This document shows, in pieces, positions 17,114 to 25,791 of a stretch of DNA of 64,000 nucleotides. This DNA is from Sphingomonas jeddahensis (GTDB lineage: Bacteria; Pseudomonadota; Alphaproteobacteria; Sphingomonadales; Sphingomonadaceae), in assembly GCF_001981525.1 (NCBI RefSeq), contig NZ_MPSB01000004.1, forward strand, positions 124,001-188,000. The letters run 5' to 3'. Made by a program: the position numbers and the translations under genes. Numbering within the stretch: the stretch's first letter is position 1; every line of letters begins with the position of its first letter. The notes under the pieces were generated by a model. The model was not told where the DNA came from. It did no database searches and saw only the letters and a list, made by a program, of their open reading frames with translations.

Positions 17114-17938
17114 ATGCAGCAGTTCGACGACTGGACGCCAGTGGTAAGCGAACAGCGGGACGATCTCGTCGCCGCGCCGCTGCGCCGGCTGGCCGGTTTG
17201 TTTGATCATGACGGCGGACACTGGCCCGCGGGCGAGCTGCCGCCGCTGGCGCATTGGCTCTATTTCCTTCCCGAGGCGCCGCAGTCGACGATCGGCGTGG
17301 ATGGGCATCCGGCGCGCGGCGCAACGCTGCCGCCAATCGACGCGCCGCGACGGATGTGGGCCGGGGGGCGGCTCACCTTGCATGCGCCGCTGCCCATCGG
17401 GGCGCGCGCGTCTCGGCGTAGCCTGGTGACGGATGTCAAGGTGAAGGATGGACGCTCGGGGCGGCTGACGTTCGTTACCGTGCGCCATGACGTGATCGTG
17501 GATGGGACGGTCGCGGTGGTCGAGGAGCAGGATCTGGTATTCCGGGGCGCCGGAAACGGCACGCCGCCAGTCGCGCCGGCCGACCCGCGCGTTGCGGACG
17601 CGCGGCGGAAGGTGACGTTCGATGCAGCGGCTTTGTTTCGCTTCTCCGCGCTGACCTTCAACGCGCATCGCATTCATTACGATCGCGCTTATGCGATGGA
17701 ACAGGAGCTATACCCCGACTTGGTGGTGCACGGGCCGTTTCAGGCGATGCTGCTGGCCGATCACTTGCTACGCAGCCGGGCGGGCGCGCGGCTCCAACGG
17801 TTCTCATTCCGTGGCGCTCGGCCGTTGTTCGTCGATCGAGCGGCGGCGCTGAACCTGGCGGGGGAAAGGTCCGTAGCGCTCTGGACGACCGATCAGGATG
17901 GGTGTGCGTGCATGGAGGCGGAGGCGGTGGTCGCCTGA
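17114..17938 (+). CDS. MaoC-like / HTD2-type hydroxyacyl-thioester dehydratase
   Basis: The 274-residue protein has a divergent N-terminal hotdog domain and a C-terminal hotdog with NAHRIHYDRAYA (about 185-196), the hydratase-2 motif, then YPDLVVHGPFQAMLL. This double-hotdog layout is that of mesaconyl-C4-CoA hydratase and mitochondrial HTD2-like enzymes, which add or remove water at acyl-CoA or acyl-ACP double bonds. ATG 17114 follows a GGGAGAGGA ribosome binding site; the upstream extension of the frame is repeat DNA. Nothing nearby identifies the acyl chain. Confidence 0.8.
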   Translation: MQQFDDWTPVVSEQRDDLVAAPLRRLAGLFDHDGGHWPAGELPPLAHWLYFLPEAPQSTIGVDGHPARGATLPPIDAPRRMWAGGRLTLHAPLPIGARASRRSLVTDVKVKDGRSGRLTFVTVRHDVIVDGTVAVVEEQDLVFRGAGNGTPPVAPADPRVADARRKVTFDAAALFRFSALTFNAHRIHYDRAYAMEQELYPDLVVHGPFQAMLLADHLLRSRAGARLQRFSFRGARPLFVDRAAALNLAGERSVALWTTDQDGCACMEAEAVVA

Positions 17939-17940
17939 CC

Positions 17941-18025
17941 CCGTCGTCCCAGACTTGGTCCGCGATCCCGCTTCTTCTCGGACGTTGCAAGGGCAGCCGG
18001 ACCCCGGATCAGGTCCGGCATGCCG
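17941..18025. repeat. Degenerate family B inverted repeat
   Basis: GTCGTCCCAGACTTGGTCCG on the left and GGACCCCGGATCAGGTCCGG on the right are recognisable but decayed arms. It occupies the convergent gap between the MaoC-like gene and the M23 peptidase gene. Confidence 0.5.
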
Positions 18026-18029
18026 GCGG

Positions 18030-18920
18030 TCAGTTCGGCATCGGCCCCGTGATCAGCAGCGGGTCGATCCGGGCGTCTCGCCACTTCATTGCCCAGTGGA
18101 GATGTGGGCCCGACGCTCGGCCGGTTGCTCCAATCGCGCCGATGGTTTGTCCTTGGCGGACACGCGCGCCAGGCGTCACGTCGATCCGCGACAGGTGGAG
18201 GAAGGCGCTGTTCAGACCCATGCCATGGTCGATGATCAGGAGGTTGCCCTCCAGCGTGAAGGGGGATGCGGCGGCGAGCACCACCACGCCATCGGCCGGC
18301 GCGACAACTGGCGTGCCGGTGGGCCGCGCCACATCGACGCCAGAATGGTAGGAGCCGGGCTCGCCGCGATAGATACGCTGCGCGCCGAACAGGCCGGAGA
18401 TACGGCCCGTGACGGGCCAGATGAAGCGCTGGCGCCACCCGTCCACGTCAGACGACTTGGCGCGCGCGGCGTTGATCTGAGCCAATTCCGGCGGGCGGCG
18501 GCGCTGGAAATCGGCGCTGGGCACCGGCACCTTGGCGACCCGGTTCAGCCGCTCGACCCGCCAGGCGCGCGGCGCAACCGCGATCGTGTGCGTCGCGGTG
18601 CGTCCGTCGCGCAACTGCGCCTGCAGGGTGGATGACGGGCCGGCGTCGCGATCGAAGGCGATGACGAAGCGGCCGTCGGCGCCGACCGGAATGGGCTCCT
18701 GATCCTTGGTCAGCCGCTGTGTTCCGGCGGGCGCGGTGCCGAGCAGCAAACCGCCTTGGCTCCCCGTCGCCGCCATATCGAACCGCGCGGGCAGCAGCGG
18801 CGCAGGCGGCGGGGCAGGCGTGGCTACCGGCGGGTGTGGTGCGGCCGGCGGCGGTACTTGCGCAGGCGGGGCGACGCAGCTCGCCAGCGGCACGAGGGTG
18901 AGCCAGGCGGCAAGCTTCAT
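18030..18920 (-). CDS. M23-family metallopeptidase lipoprotein
   Basis: The 296-residue protein has a lipoprotein signal (lipobox PLASC, Cys about 15), a Pro/Ala-rich linker (about 17-45), a beta-rich middle domain, and a C-terminal M23 LytM domain with YHSGVDVA (HxxxD) and GPHLHW (HxH), so the zinc ligands are intact. It should cleave or bind peptidoglycan peptides from the outer or inner membrane. Its start overlaps the stop of the DUF2093 gene by four bases, making it the last gene of an xseA-DUF2093-M23 operon. Confidence 0.92.
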   Translation of the reverse strand: MKLAAWLTLVPLASCVAPPAQVPPPAAPHPPVATPAPPPAPLLPARFDMAATGSQGGLLLGTAPAGTQRLTKDQEPIPVGADGRFVIAFDRDAGPSSTLQAQLRDGRTATHTIAVAPRAWRVERLNRVAKVPVPSADFQRRRPPELAQINAARAKSSDVDGWRQRFIWPVTGRISGLFGAQRIYRGEPGSYHSGVDVARPTGTPVVAPADGVVVLAAASPFTLEGNLLIIDHGMGLNSAFLHLSRIDVTPGARVRQGQTIGAIGATGRASGPHLHWAMKWRDARIDPLLITGPMPN

Positions 18921-19117
18921 TGCGGCGCCATCGCCTCCGTGGCGAGCGCGGCGCTAGCAAAGGCGCGCTGGCTGGCGACATCCCAATAGCGCAGGTCCTC
19001 GATTGCGATCCGTGCGCTTGTGACGGCGCAGGTGACATGGTCGCCCGGCGTCAGGACGCGGAAACCGTTGGGCATGTAATGGAGGCGGGCAGGGCGATCG
19101 GTGTTCGACATCAGCAT
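18917..19117 (-). CDS. DUF2093 domain-containing protein
   Basis: The 66-residue protein carries the compact DUF2093 pattern: RLHYMPNGFRVLTPGDHVTCAVTS, then IAIEDLRYWDVASQRAFAS. It is small, soluble and of unknown function, conserved in Alphaproteobacteria and frequently near xseA. ATG 19117 follows an AGGGAGAG ribosome binding site, 13 bases after the xseA stop. Its stop overlaps the M23 gene's start (ATGA), which indicates translational coupling. Confidence 0.9.
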   Translation of the reverse strand: MLMSNTDRPARLHYMPNGFRVLTPGDHVTCAVTSARIAIEDLRYWDVASQRAFASAALATEAMAPQ

Positions 19118-19130
19118 ACTCTAACTCTCC

Positions 19131-20498
19131 CTAGAACAGCGTGGGCTGTTCGGGCTTGGCCTTTGAATAGGAGCGGGCACGCGCGCCCTCAACCTGCGCG
19201 TCCAGCGTGCCGTCACGGAAGTGGAGCGTCACGGCGCCGGCGTTCTTTGCGGCGGCCGTGGTGGTGAGCGTCGCGCCACCCTTTGCGGTGATGCGGGCGT
19301 AGCCGCGCGCGAGCGGCGCGTCCGGATCGACCGAGACGAGCAGGCGGCCGAGATCCTCCAGCCGCTGGCGCGCGCCCTCAAGCCGGCGTTGGAGCAGGGC
19401 GGGGCGGAGGACAGCGCCGGTGCGATCGAGCTCGCCGCGGGCACGCACCACGCGTCGTTCGAGGCCGCGATCAAGGCGGGCGCCGAGATCGTCGACCAGC
19501 TGGCGCTGAGGCCCTAGCAGCCGGTCACGGGTGGGCAGCAGGCGCGCCATGGCGTCGAGCCGCTCGCGCCCGCGCTCGATATGGCGGCGCGCGCAGCGTT
19601 CAGTGCGCTGGCCGTGCGCGGCGATGGTCAGGCGCAGATCGGCGAGGACGGGCACTGCCAGTTCGGCGGCGGCGGTGGGCGTCGGCGCGCGAAGGTCGGC
19701 GGCGTGGTCGCACAGCGTGGTGTCGGTCTCGTGGCCGACCGCGGAGACGATCGGGATCGAGCAGGCGGCGACGGCGCGGACCACCGCTTCCTCGTTGAAC
19801 GCCCAGAGATCCTCGATCGAGCCGCCGCCGCGCGCGACGATGACAAGATCGGGGCGCAAGTCTTCGGGGAGCGCATCGAAGCCGCGGATTGCCGCTGCGA
19901 CCTCGTTCGCGGCGCCATCACCCTGCACCTTCACCGGCCAGACCAGCACATGACTGGGGCAGCGATCCTCCAGACGGTGGATGATGTCGCGGATCACCGC
20001 GCCGGTCGGCGAGGTGACGACGCCGATGCGGCGCGGCAGGAAGGGGAGCGGGCGGCGCGCCTTTGACTTGGCGAACAGTCCCTCGGCGTCGAAGCGCGCC
20101 TTGTTGCGTTCGAGCAGCGCCATCAGCGCGCCGGCGCCGGCGAGCTCCATCCGCTCGATGATGACCTGGTATTTGGAGCGGCCGGGATAGGTGGTGAGGC
20201 GGCCGGTGGCGATCACCTCGATGCCGTCCTCGGGGCGGAAGGCAAGCGCAGACGCCTGCCCCTTCCAGATCACACCGTCGATCACCGCGGCATCGTCCTT
20301 GAGGCACAGGTAGCAGTGGCCCGAGGCGACGCGCTTGTAGCCCGAAATCTCGCCGCGCAGGCGGACATGGCCGAACTCGCCCTCGACCACGCGCTTGAGG
20401 CGGGAGGACAGCTCGCCCACCGACATGGCGGCGGCGTTGTCCCCGGGGATCGGGTCCGCTACCAGCCGCGCTGGAACGTCGAAAAAGGGGTCTGGCAT
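19131..20498 (-). CDS. xseA: Exodeoxyribonuclease VII large subunit
   Basis: The 455-residue protein has an N-terminal OB fold ([25 protein letters not shown], about 43-67), the catalytic region with [23 protein letters not shown] (about 210-232) and [28 protein letters not shown], then a coiled-coil C-terminus. With XseB it degrades single-stranded DNA in both directions. xseB is not in the window. The ATG at 20498 overlaps the divergent purD ATG (bases 20496-20499 read CATG). An internal ATG at residue 25 exists, but the [12 protein letters not shown] start looks family-like. Confidence 0.95.
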   Translation of the reverse strand: MPDPFFDVPARLVADPIPGDNAAAMSVGELSSRLKRVVEGEFGHVRLRGEISGYKRVASGHCYLCLKDDAAVIDGVIWKGQASALAFRPEDGIEVIATGRLTTYPGRSKYQVIIERMELAGAGALMALLERNKARFDAEGLFAKSKARRPLPFLPRRIGVVTSPTGAVIRDIIHRLEDRCPSHVLVWPVKVQGDGAANEVAAAIRGFDALPEDLRPDLVIVARGGGSIEDLWAFNEEAVVRAVAACSIPIVSAVGHETDTTLCDHAADLRAPTPTAAAELAVPVLADLRLTIAAHGQRTERCARRHIERGRERLDAMARLLPTRDRLLGPQRQLVDDLGARLDRGLERRVVRARGELDRTGAVLRPALLQRRLEGARQRLEDLGRLLVSVDPDAPLARGYARITAKGGATLTTTAAAKNAGAVTLHFRDGTLDAQVEGARARSYSKAKPEQPTLF

Positions 20499-21750
20499 GA
20501 ACGTCCTGCTGATCGGATCGGGCGGGCGCGAGCACGCATTGGCCTGGAAACTCGCGCAATCTCCCCGCCTAGATACGCTCTATGCGGCGCCCGGCAACCC
20601 CGGCATCGCCGCGCATGCGACGATCCCGGCGCTGGATGTGGCGGATCACCGCGCGGTGATCGATTTCGTGCGGCGGCATCAGATTGGCCTCGTCGTGATC
20701 GGGCCGGAGCAGCCGCTGGTGCAGGGGTTGGCGGACAATATCCGCGCGATCGGCGTGCCGGTGTTCGGGCCGGGGCGCGAAGCGGCGAAGCTGGAGGGGT
20801 CGAAAGGCTTCACCAAGGATCTGTGCGCGCGGGTCGGCATTCCGACCGCCCGCTATTTTCGCGTGACGACGCGTGACGGCGCGCTCGCGTGCCTCGACGA
20901 TTTCGGCGAGCGGTGCGTGATCAAGGCGGACGGGCTGGCCGCGGGCAAGGGCGTCGTCGTGGCGATGAGCCGCGCCGAGGCGGAGGAGGCGGTGCGTGCA
21001 CTGTTCGCCGATGGTCCCGCCGAGGCGGTGATCGAAGAGTTCCTGGAGGGCGAGGAAGCGAGCCTGTTCGTGCTGTCGGACGGCACCACGATCGCGAGCT
21101 TCGGCAGCGCGCAGGACCACAAGCGGGTCGGCGATGGCGATACCGGGCCGAACACCGGCGGGATGGGCGCCTATTCCCCCGCCGCGGTGCTGACGCCCGA
21201 GCTGGAGGAGCGCGCGCTGGGCGAGATCGTGCGGTCGACGATCGATGCGCTGGCGGCGTCGGGCACGCCTTATGTCGGTGTGCTCTATGCCGGGCTGATG
21301 CTGACGGCGGATGGGCCGAAGCTGATCGAATATAACGTCCGCTTCGGCGATCCGGAGTGCCAGGTGCTGATGGCGCGGTTCGAGGGCGATCTCGTCGAGA
21401 CGTTGCTGGCGGTGGCCGAGGGGCGGTTGGCGGACATGCCGGCGCCGGCCTTCTCGGATGACGTGGCGCTGACGGTGGTGATGGCGGCGAAGGGTTACCC
21501 GGGAACGCCGGAAACCGGCGGGGCGATCGGCGGAATCGAGGCGGCGGAGGCCGGCGGGGCAGTGGTGTTCCAGGCCGGCACGCGGCTGGATGGCGATGCG
21601 CTGGTCGCGGCTGGCGGGCGGGTGCTGGCGGTAACGGCAACGGGCAGCGATGTCGCCGAGGCGCAGCGCCGCGCCTATGCCGCGGTGGACGCGGTGGACT
21701 TCCCGAGCGGGTTCTGCCGGCGCGATATCGGATGGCGGGCGATCGGCTGA
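20497..21750 (+). CDS. purD: Phosphoribosylamine--glycine ligase
   Basis: The 417-residue ATP-grasp enzyme joins phosphoribosylamine and glycine in purine synthesis. It has the [19 protein letters not shown] start, the [14 protein letters not shown] nucleotide loop (about 143-156), [21 protein letters not shown] and [10 protein letters not shown]. The ATG at 20497 is fixed by the family start. The open frame reaches 20395, but that part is antisense to xseA. It shares its start region with divergent xseA, so each promoter must lie inside the other's coding sequence. Confidence 0.97.
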   Translation: MNVLLIGSGGREHALAWKLAQSPRLDTLYAAPGNPGIAAHATIPALDVADHRAVIDFVRRHQIGLVVIGPEQPLVQGLADNIRAIGVPVFGPGREAAKLEGSKGFTKDLCARVGIPTARYFRVTTRDGALACLDDFGERCVIKADGLAAGKGVVVAMSRAEAEEAVRALFADGPAEAVIEEFLEGEEASLFVLSDGTTIASFGSAQDHKRVGDGDTGPNTGGMGAYSPAAVLTPELEERALGEIVRSTIDALAASGTPYVGVLYAGLMLTADGPKLIEYNVRFGDPECQVLMARFEGDLVETLLAVAEGRLADMPAPAFSDDVALTVVMAAKGYPGTPETGGAIGGIEAAEAGGAVVFQAGTRLDGDALVAAGGRVLAVTATGSDVAEAQRRAYAAVDAVDFPSGFCRRDIGWRAIG

Positions 21751-21755
21751 TCGTT

Positions 21756-21846
21756 CGTCATCCCGGACTTGATGATCCAAGGTTCCGCGTAAGCATCGGC
21801 ATCAGCATGTGCGGCACGTTGGATCCGGCGCGAGGCCGGGATGACG
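21756..21846. repeat. Family B inverted-repeat element
   Basis: The arms are CGTCATCCCGGACTTGATGA and GGCGCGAGGCCGGGATGACG. It lies between purD and the HhH membrane protein gene. Confidence 0.85.
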
Positions 21847-21950
21847 GGCGTACGGGGCAGCCCGTCCGCACAAATCCGCACCGTTCCGCCCCCGTTGCGG
21901 GAACCATGCGGCGCCCCTAAGGCTTGGCGCTCGGCGTAGCGGAGTGTTTC

Positions 21951-22667
21951 ATGCAGCCCACCATGGTGGACGATACCCTGATCGGCATTGTGCTGACGTT
22001 GATCGCGATCGGCGTGGTGCTGACGATCATCGGCATGATCGTCGGCGCACGCAAGCGCGCGGCGCGCAAGAATGCCGAGCGGATTGAGCAGGAGCGGCTG
22101 GCCGAGACGCCGGCGCCCGATCGCCTGATCCGCGACGAGGATGCGACCGACGTGCCCGTCGCGCCGCCGCAGCCTGAGGCTCAGCCGCTGCCTCATGCGG
22201 AGCCGCAGCCGGAGCTCCAGCCAGCACCCATGCCGCCGCCGGTCGCACCAGCGCCGCCGCCGCTCGCCGACTTGCCGAAGGTAGCGCCGCCGCCTGCCGC
22301 GGCCGAGCCGGTGATCGAGGAGCCGGTGCCGCTCGCCGACGAGCCGATCGCCGCCGCCGCGCCGCAGGATGCCTCCCCCGCTGCCGAGGCGCAGGCGGAG
22401 CCGGTCACGCCGGCCGGCCCGCCGCCGGGCGATGCGCCCGTCACGCAGATCAAGGGGCTGGGGCCGAAGGTGGCGGCGATGCTCGCGCAGCAGGGGATCA
22501 CCACCGTTGGGCAACTTGCCGCGCTGGATCAGCGCGCAGCGGAGGATCTCGACGCGCGTTTGGGGCCGTTCACCGGGCGAATGGGACGTGACCGCTGGCT
22601 GGAGCAGGCGCAGTTGCTTGCCGCTGGGGACGTGAAGGGTTTCGAGGCGAAGTTCGGAAAGCTGTAG
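21951..22667 (+). CDS. Membrane-anchored helix-hairpin-helix protein
   Basis: The 238-residue protein has one N-terminal transmembrane helix (LIGIVLTLIAIGVVLTIIGM, about 9-28), a basic stop-transfer stretch (GARKRAARKNAER), a long Pro/Ala/Glu linker (about 50-165), and a C-terminal helix-hairpin-helix module (ITQIKGLGPKVAAMLAQQGI-type, about 171-215) like those in 'predicted flap endonuclease-1-like 5' DNA nuclease' domains. The helix-hairpin-helix would sit in the cytoplasm and could bind nucleic acid. ATG 21951 is preferred to 21924, with a CGGAGTG ribosome binding site. It lies immediately before polA; no role is established. Confidence 0.8.
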   Translation: MQPTMVDDTLIGIVLTLIAIGVVLTIIGMIVGARKRAARKNAERIEQERLAETPAPDRLIRDEDATDVPVAPPQPEAQPLPHAEPQPELQPAPMPPPVAPAPPPLADLPKVAPPPAAAEPVIEEPVPLADEPIAAAAPQDASPAAEAQAEPVTPAGPPPGDAPVTQIKGLGPKVAAMLAQQGITTVGQLAALDQRAAEDLDARLGPFTGRMGRDRWLEQAQLLAAGDVKGFEAKFGKL

Positions 22668-22684
22668 GGTAGCCCGTCAGCTTT

Positions 22685-22780
22685 CGTCATTCCCGCGAAG
22701 GCGGGAATCCATACACGCAACATCTGTGCTTTGATCGCCGGCGTTGGCGTCAATGGATCCCCGCCTGCGCGGGGGTGACG
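22685..22780. repeat. Family B inverted-repeat element
   Basis: The arms are CGTCATTCCCGCGAAGGCGG and CCGCCTGCGCGGGGGTGACG, the CCCGC-type subvariant. It lies upstream of polA; the 98 bases between it and the polA start show no clear promoter. Confidence 0.85.
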
Positions 22781-22878
22781 GTGATTGTGGGCTTCGGTTC
22801 GGTACCGGTCTATCTGCTGCGTGTGGGCAATCGCCCCACCGTTTGTGGCCCGCGCCGCGATCCGCTAAGCGGCGCGGC

Positions 22879-25647
22879 ATGCCGCATCTTTATCTCGTCG
22901 ATGGCTCGAGCTTCATCTTCCGGGCTTATCACGTGCTGCCGAAGCTCACCAACAAGCATGGCGAGCCGGCGGGCGCCGTGTATGGCTATACGACGATGCT
23001 GTGGAAGCTCGCCAACGACCTCCACAAGGCGGATGGGCCGAGCCATCTGGCGGTGATCCTCGACAAGTCGGAACACACGTTCCGCAACGAGATGTACGAC
23101 CAGTACAAGGCGCAGCGGCCGCCCGCTCCCGAGGATCTGAAGCCGCAATTCCCGATGATCCGCGACGCGACTCGCGCCTTTTCGCTGCCGTGCATCGAGG
23201 AGCTGGGGTGGGAAGCGGACGACCTGATCGCCTCGTACAGCAAGGCGGCGCTGGCGCAGGGCTGGCAGGTGACGATTGTCTCCTCCGACAAGGATCTGAT
23301 GCAGCTCCTGACCGAGCCGGGCATCGACATGCTCGATACGATGAAGGACAAGCGCTTCGGCCCGGCTGAAGTGGTGGAGAAGTTCGGCGTCGGGCCCGAC
23401 AAATTGGGCGAGGTGCTGGCGCTGATGGGCGACAGCGTCGACAATGTGCCGGGCGTGCCGGGCGTCGGGCCGAAGACCGCGGCCAAGCTGATCCTGGAAC
23501 ATGGCAGCGTCGAGGGCGTGCTCGCCGCCGCGCCCGACATGAAGAAGGGCAAGCTGCGCGACAATCTGATCGAACATGCGGAGATGGCGCGGTTGTCGCG
23601 CAAGCTGGTCGAGCTCGCGTGCGACGTGCCGTTGCCGCAACCGCTGGAGGAGATGGCGCTCGACGGCATCCCCGAGGCGCCGCTGCGCGCGTTCTTGGAG
23701 CATCACGGGTTCAAGTCGCTGCTCGCCAAGCTGACGGCGGACCAGAACCAGGGCGTCGATCCGACCCCGGCGGAACCGACCGGCGTGCCGGAGGAGGAAG
23801 ATCCGCCGTGCGATCACGACGGCTATGAGACCGTCGTTGACGAAGCGGCGCTGGATCAATGGATTGCGGCGGCGCGGCACCAGGGCTGGCTGGCGATCGA
23901 TACCGAGACGACCGGCAAGGACCCGATGCTGGCCGAGCTCGTCGGCGTGTCGATCGCACTGGCGCCGAACCGCGCCTGCTACGTGCCGCTGGGCCATGGT
24001 GGCAGCGACATGTTCGCCGAGAAGCCGGTGCAGATCGACCGCGACGCTGCGCTGGCGAAGCTCAAGCCGCTGCTGGAGGATCCGGCGGTGCTCAAGATCG
24101 GGCACAATCTGAAGTACGACCTGATCGTGCTCGGGCGGCTCGGCGTGAACGTGGCGCCGTATGACGACACGATCGTGATGAGCTTCGACCTCGACGCGGG
24201 ACTTCACGGGCACGGGATGGACGAGCTGGCGGCGACCCACCTGTCGCACAGCTGCATTGCCTACAAGGACGTGACGGGCACGGGGAAGAAGGCGATCGGC
24301 TTCCACGAAGTCGATTTGAAGACCGCCACGCGCTACGCCGCGGAGGACGCTGACGTGACGCTTCGGCTGTGGCGGCGCTTCCGCGCGCGGCTACCAGTCG
24401 AGCGCGCGACGCGTGTGTATGAGATGGTCGACCGGCCGCTCGTCCCGGTCATCGCGCGGATGGAGCGGCACGGGATCAAGGTTGATCGCGAGCGACTGGC
24501 CGGCCTGTCGGCGGAGTTCGCGGCGCAGATGACCGAGTTGGAGGGGGTGATCCACGGCATTGCCGGCGCGCCGTTCGCGATCGGCAGCCCCAAGCAATTG
24601 GGCGACGTGCTGTTCGAAAAGATGGGGATCAAGGGCGGGCGCAAGGGCAAAAGCGGCGTCTATTCGACCGACGTCAACGAGCTTGAGCGGATCGCGGCGG
24701 ACAAGGATTCGCCCGGCAAGGAGATCGCCGCGCGGGTGCTCGACTGGCGGCAGCTGTCGAAGCTGAAGTCGACCTATACCGATTCGCTCCAGGAGCAGAT
24801 TCACCCGGCGACGGGGCGCGTGCACACCAGCTATTCGCTGACGGGGGCGCAGACCGGGCGGCTGTCGTCGACCGATCCGAATTTGCAGAACATCCCGATC
24901 CGCACCGAAACCGGGCGGCAGATCCGCGACGCATTCGTGGCCGAGCCGGGCAACGTCATTCTCGCGGCGGACTATTCGCAGATCGAGCTTCGGCTGGCGG
25001 CGCATATGGCCGACGTGCCGGCGCTCAAGGAAGCGTTTGCGCGCGGGGACGACATTCATTCGCTGACCGCACAGGAATTGTTCGGCACGGTCGATCGCGA
25101 CACGCGCGGGCGGGCGAAGACGATCAACTTCGCGATCCTCTACGGCATCAGCCGCTGGGGGCTGGCGGGGCGGCTCGACGTGAGCGCGGACGAGGCGCAG
25201 TCGATGATCGACCGCTATTTCGAGCGGTTTCCGGGAATCAACCGCTATATCGCCGAAACCTTGCAGGCGGTGCGCGAGCAGGGGTTCACGGAGACGCTGT
25301 TCGGCCGCAAGACGCATTTCTCGCGCATCAAGAGCAAGGTGCAGCACGAGCGGCAGGGCGCCGAGCGCGCGGCGATCAATGCGCCGATCCAGGGGACGAG
25401 CGCGGATATCATCAAGCGGGCAATGGCGCGGATGGGGCCGGCGTTGCTCGACGCCGGCCTGACAGGGACGCGCATGCTGCTCCAGGTGCACGACGAACTG
25501 GTGTTCGAGGTGCCTGAGGACGAGGTTCAGGCGGCCAAGCCGGTGATCGAGCGGGTGATGGCGACGGCGGCGGAGCCGGCGGTGGTGCTGGACGTGCCGT
25601 TGGCGGTGGAGATCGGCGTGGGTGCGAGCTGGGGGGCGGCGCACTAG
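22879..25647 (+). CDS. polA: DNA polymerase I
   Basis: The 922-residue protein has all three domains: 5'-3' exonuclease (about 1-290; YLVDGSSFIFRAYH start, DNVPGVPGVGPKTAAKL HhH), DEDDy 3'-5' exonuclease (about 310-510; AIDTETTG, GHNLKYD, YAAEDADVTL intact) and polymerase (about 540-922; motif A ADYSQIELRLAAH, motif B KTINFAILYG, motif C QVHDELVFE). It functions in Okazaki fragment maturation and repair. The start at 22879 is set by the family N-terminus. The open frame reaches 22744, but the extra residues are repeat-derived. Confidence 0.98.
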   Translation: MPHLYLVDGSSFIFRAYHVLPKLTNKHGEPAGAVYGYTTMLWKLANDLHKADGPSHLAVILDKSEHTFRNEMYDQYKAQRPPAPEDLKPQFPMIRDATRAFSLPCIEELGWEADDLIASYSKAALAQGWQVTIVSSDKDLMQLLTEPGIDMLDTMKDKRFGPAEVVEKFGVGPDKLGEVLALMGDSVDNVPGVPGVGPKTAAKLILEHGSVEGVLAAAPDMKKGKLRDNLIEHAEMARLSRKLVELACDVPLPQPLEEMALDGIPEAPLRAFLEHHGFKSLLAKLTADQNQGVDPTPAEPTGVPEEEDPPCDHDGYETVVDEAALDQWIAAARHQGWLAIDTETTGKDPMLAELVGVSIALAPNRACYVPLGHGGSDMFAEKPVQIDRDAALAKLKPLLEDPAVLKIGHNLKYDLIVLGRLGVNVAPYDDTIVMSFDLDAGLHGHGMDELAATHLSHSCIAYKDVTGTGKKAIGFHEVDLKTATRYAAEDADVTLRLWRRFRARLPVERATRVYEMVDRPLVPVIARMERHGIKVDRERLAGLSAEFAAQMTELEGVIHGIAGAPFAIGSPKQLGDVLFEKMGIKGGRKGKSGVYSTDVNELERIAADKDSPGKEIAARVLDWRQLSKLKSTYTDSLQEQIHPATGRVHTSYSLTGAQTGRLSSTDPNLQNIPIRTETGRQIRDAFVAEPGNVILAADYSQIELRLAAHMADVPALKEAFARGDDIHSLTAQELFGTVDRDTRGRAKTINFAILYGISRWGLAGRLDVSADEAQSMIDRYFERFPGINRYIAETLQAVREQGFTETLFGRKTHFSRIKSKVQHERQGAERAAINAPIQGTSADIIKRAMARMGPALLDAGLTGTRMLLQVHDELVFEVPEDEVQAAKPVIERVMATAAEPAVVLDVPLAVEIGVGASWGAAH

Positions 25648-25673
25648 TGCGGGGCGGGTTTGCACATCCGATC

Positions 25674-25770
25674 CGTCATGCCGGGCTTGTCCCGGCACTC
25701 ACCGACGCGCGCGTCCAACCTTCGTGGGACTCGCGGATGAGTGGATGCCGGCACAGGGCCGGCATGACGG
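25674..25770. repeat. Family B inverted-repeat element
   Basis: The arms are CGTCATGCCGGGCTTGTCCC and GGCACAGGGCCGGCATGACGG. It lies in the gap between polA and the flippase gene. Confidence 0.88.
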
Positions 25771-25791
25771 GGCTTGTTGTGGTGGCCGTCG

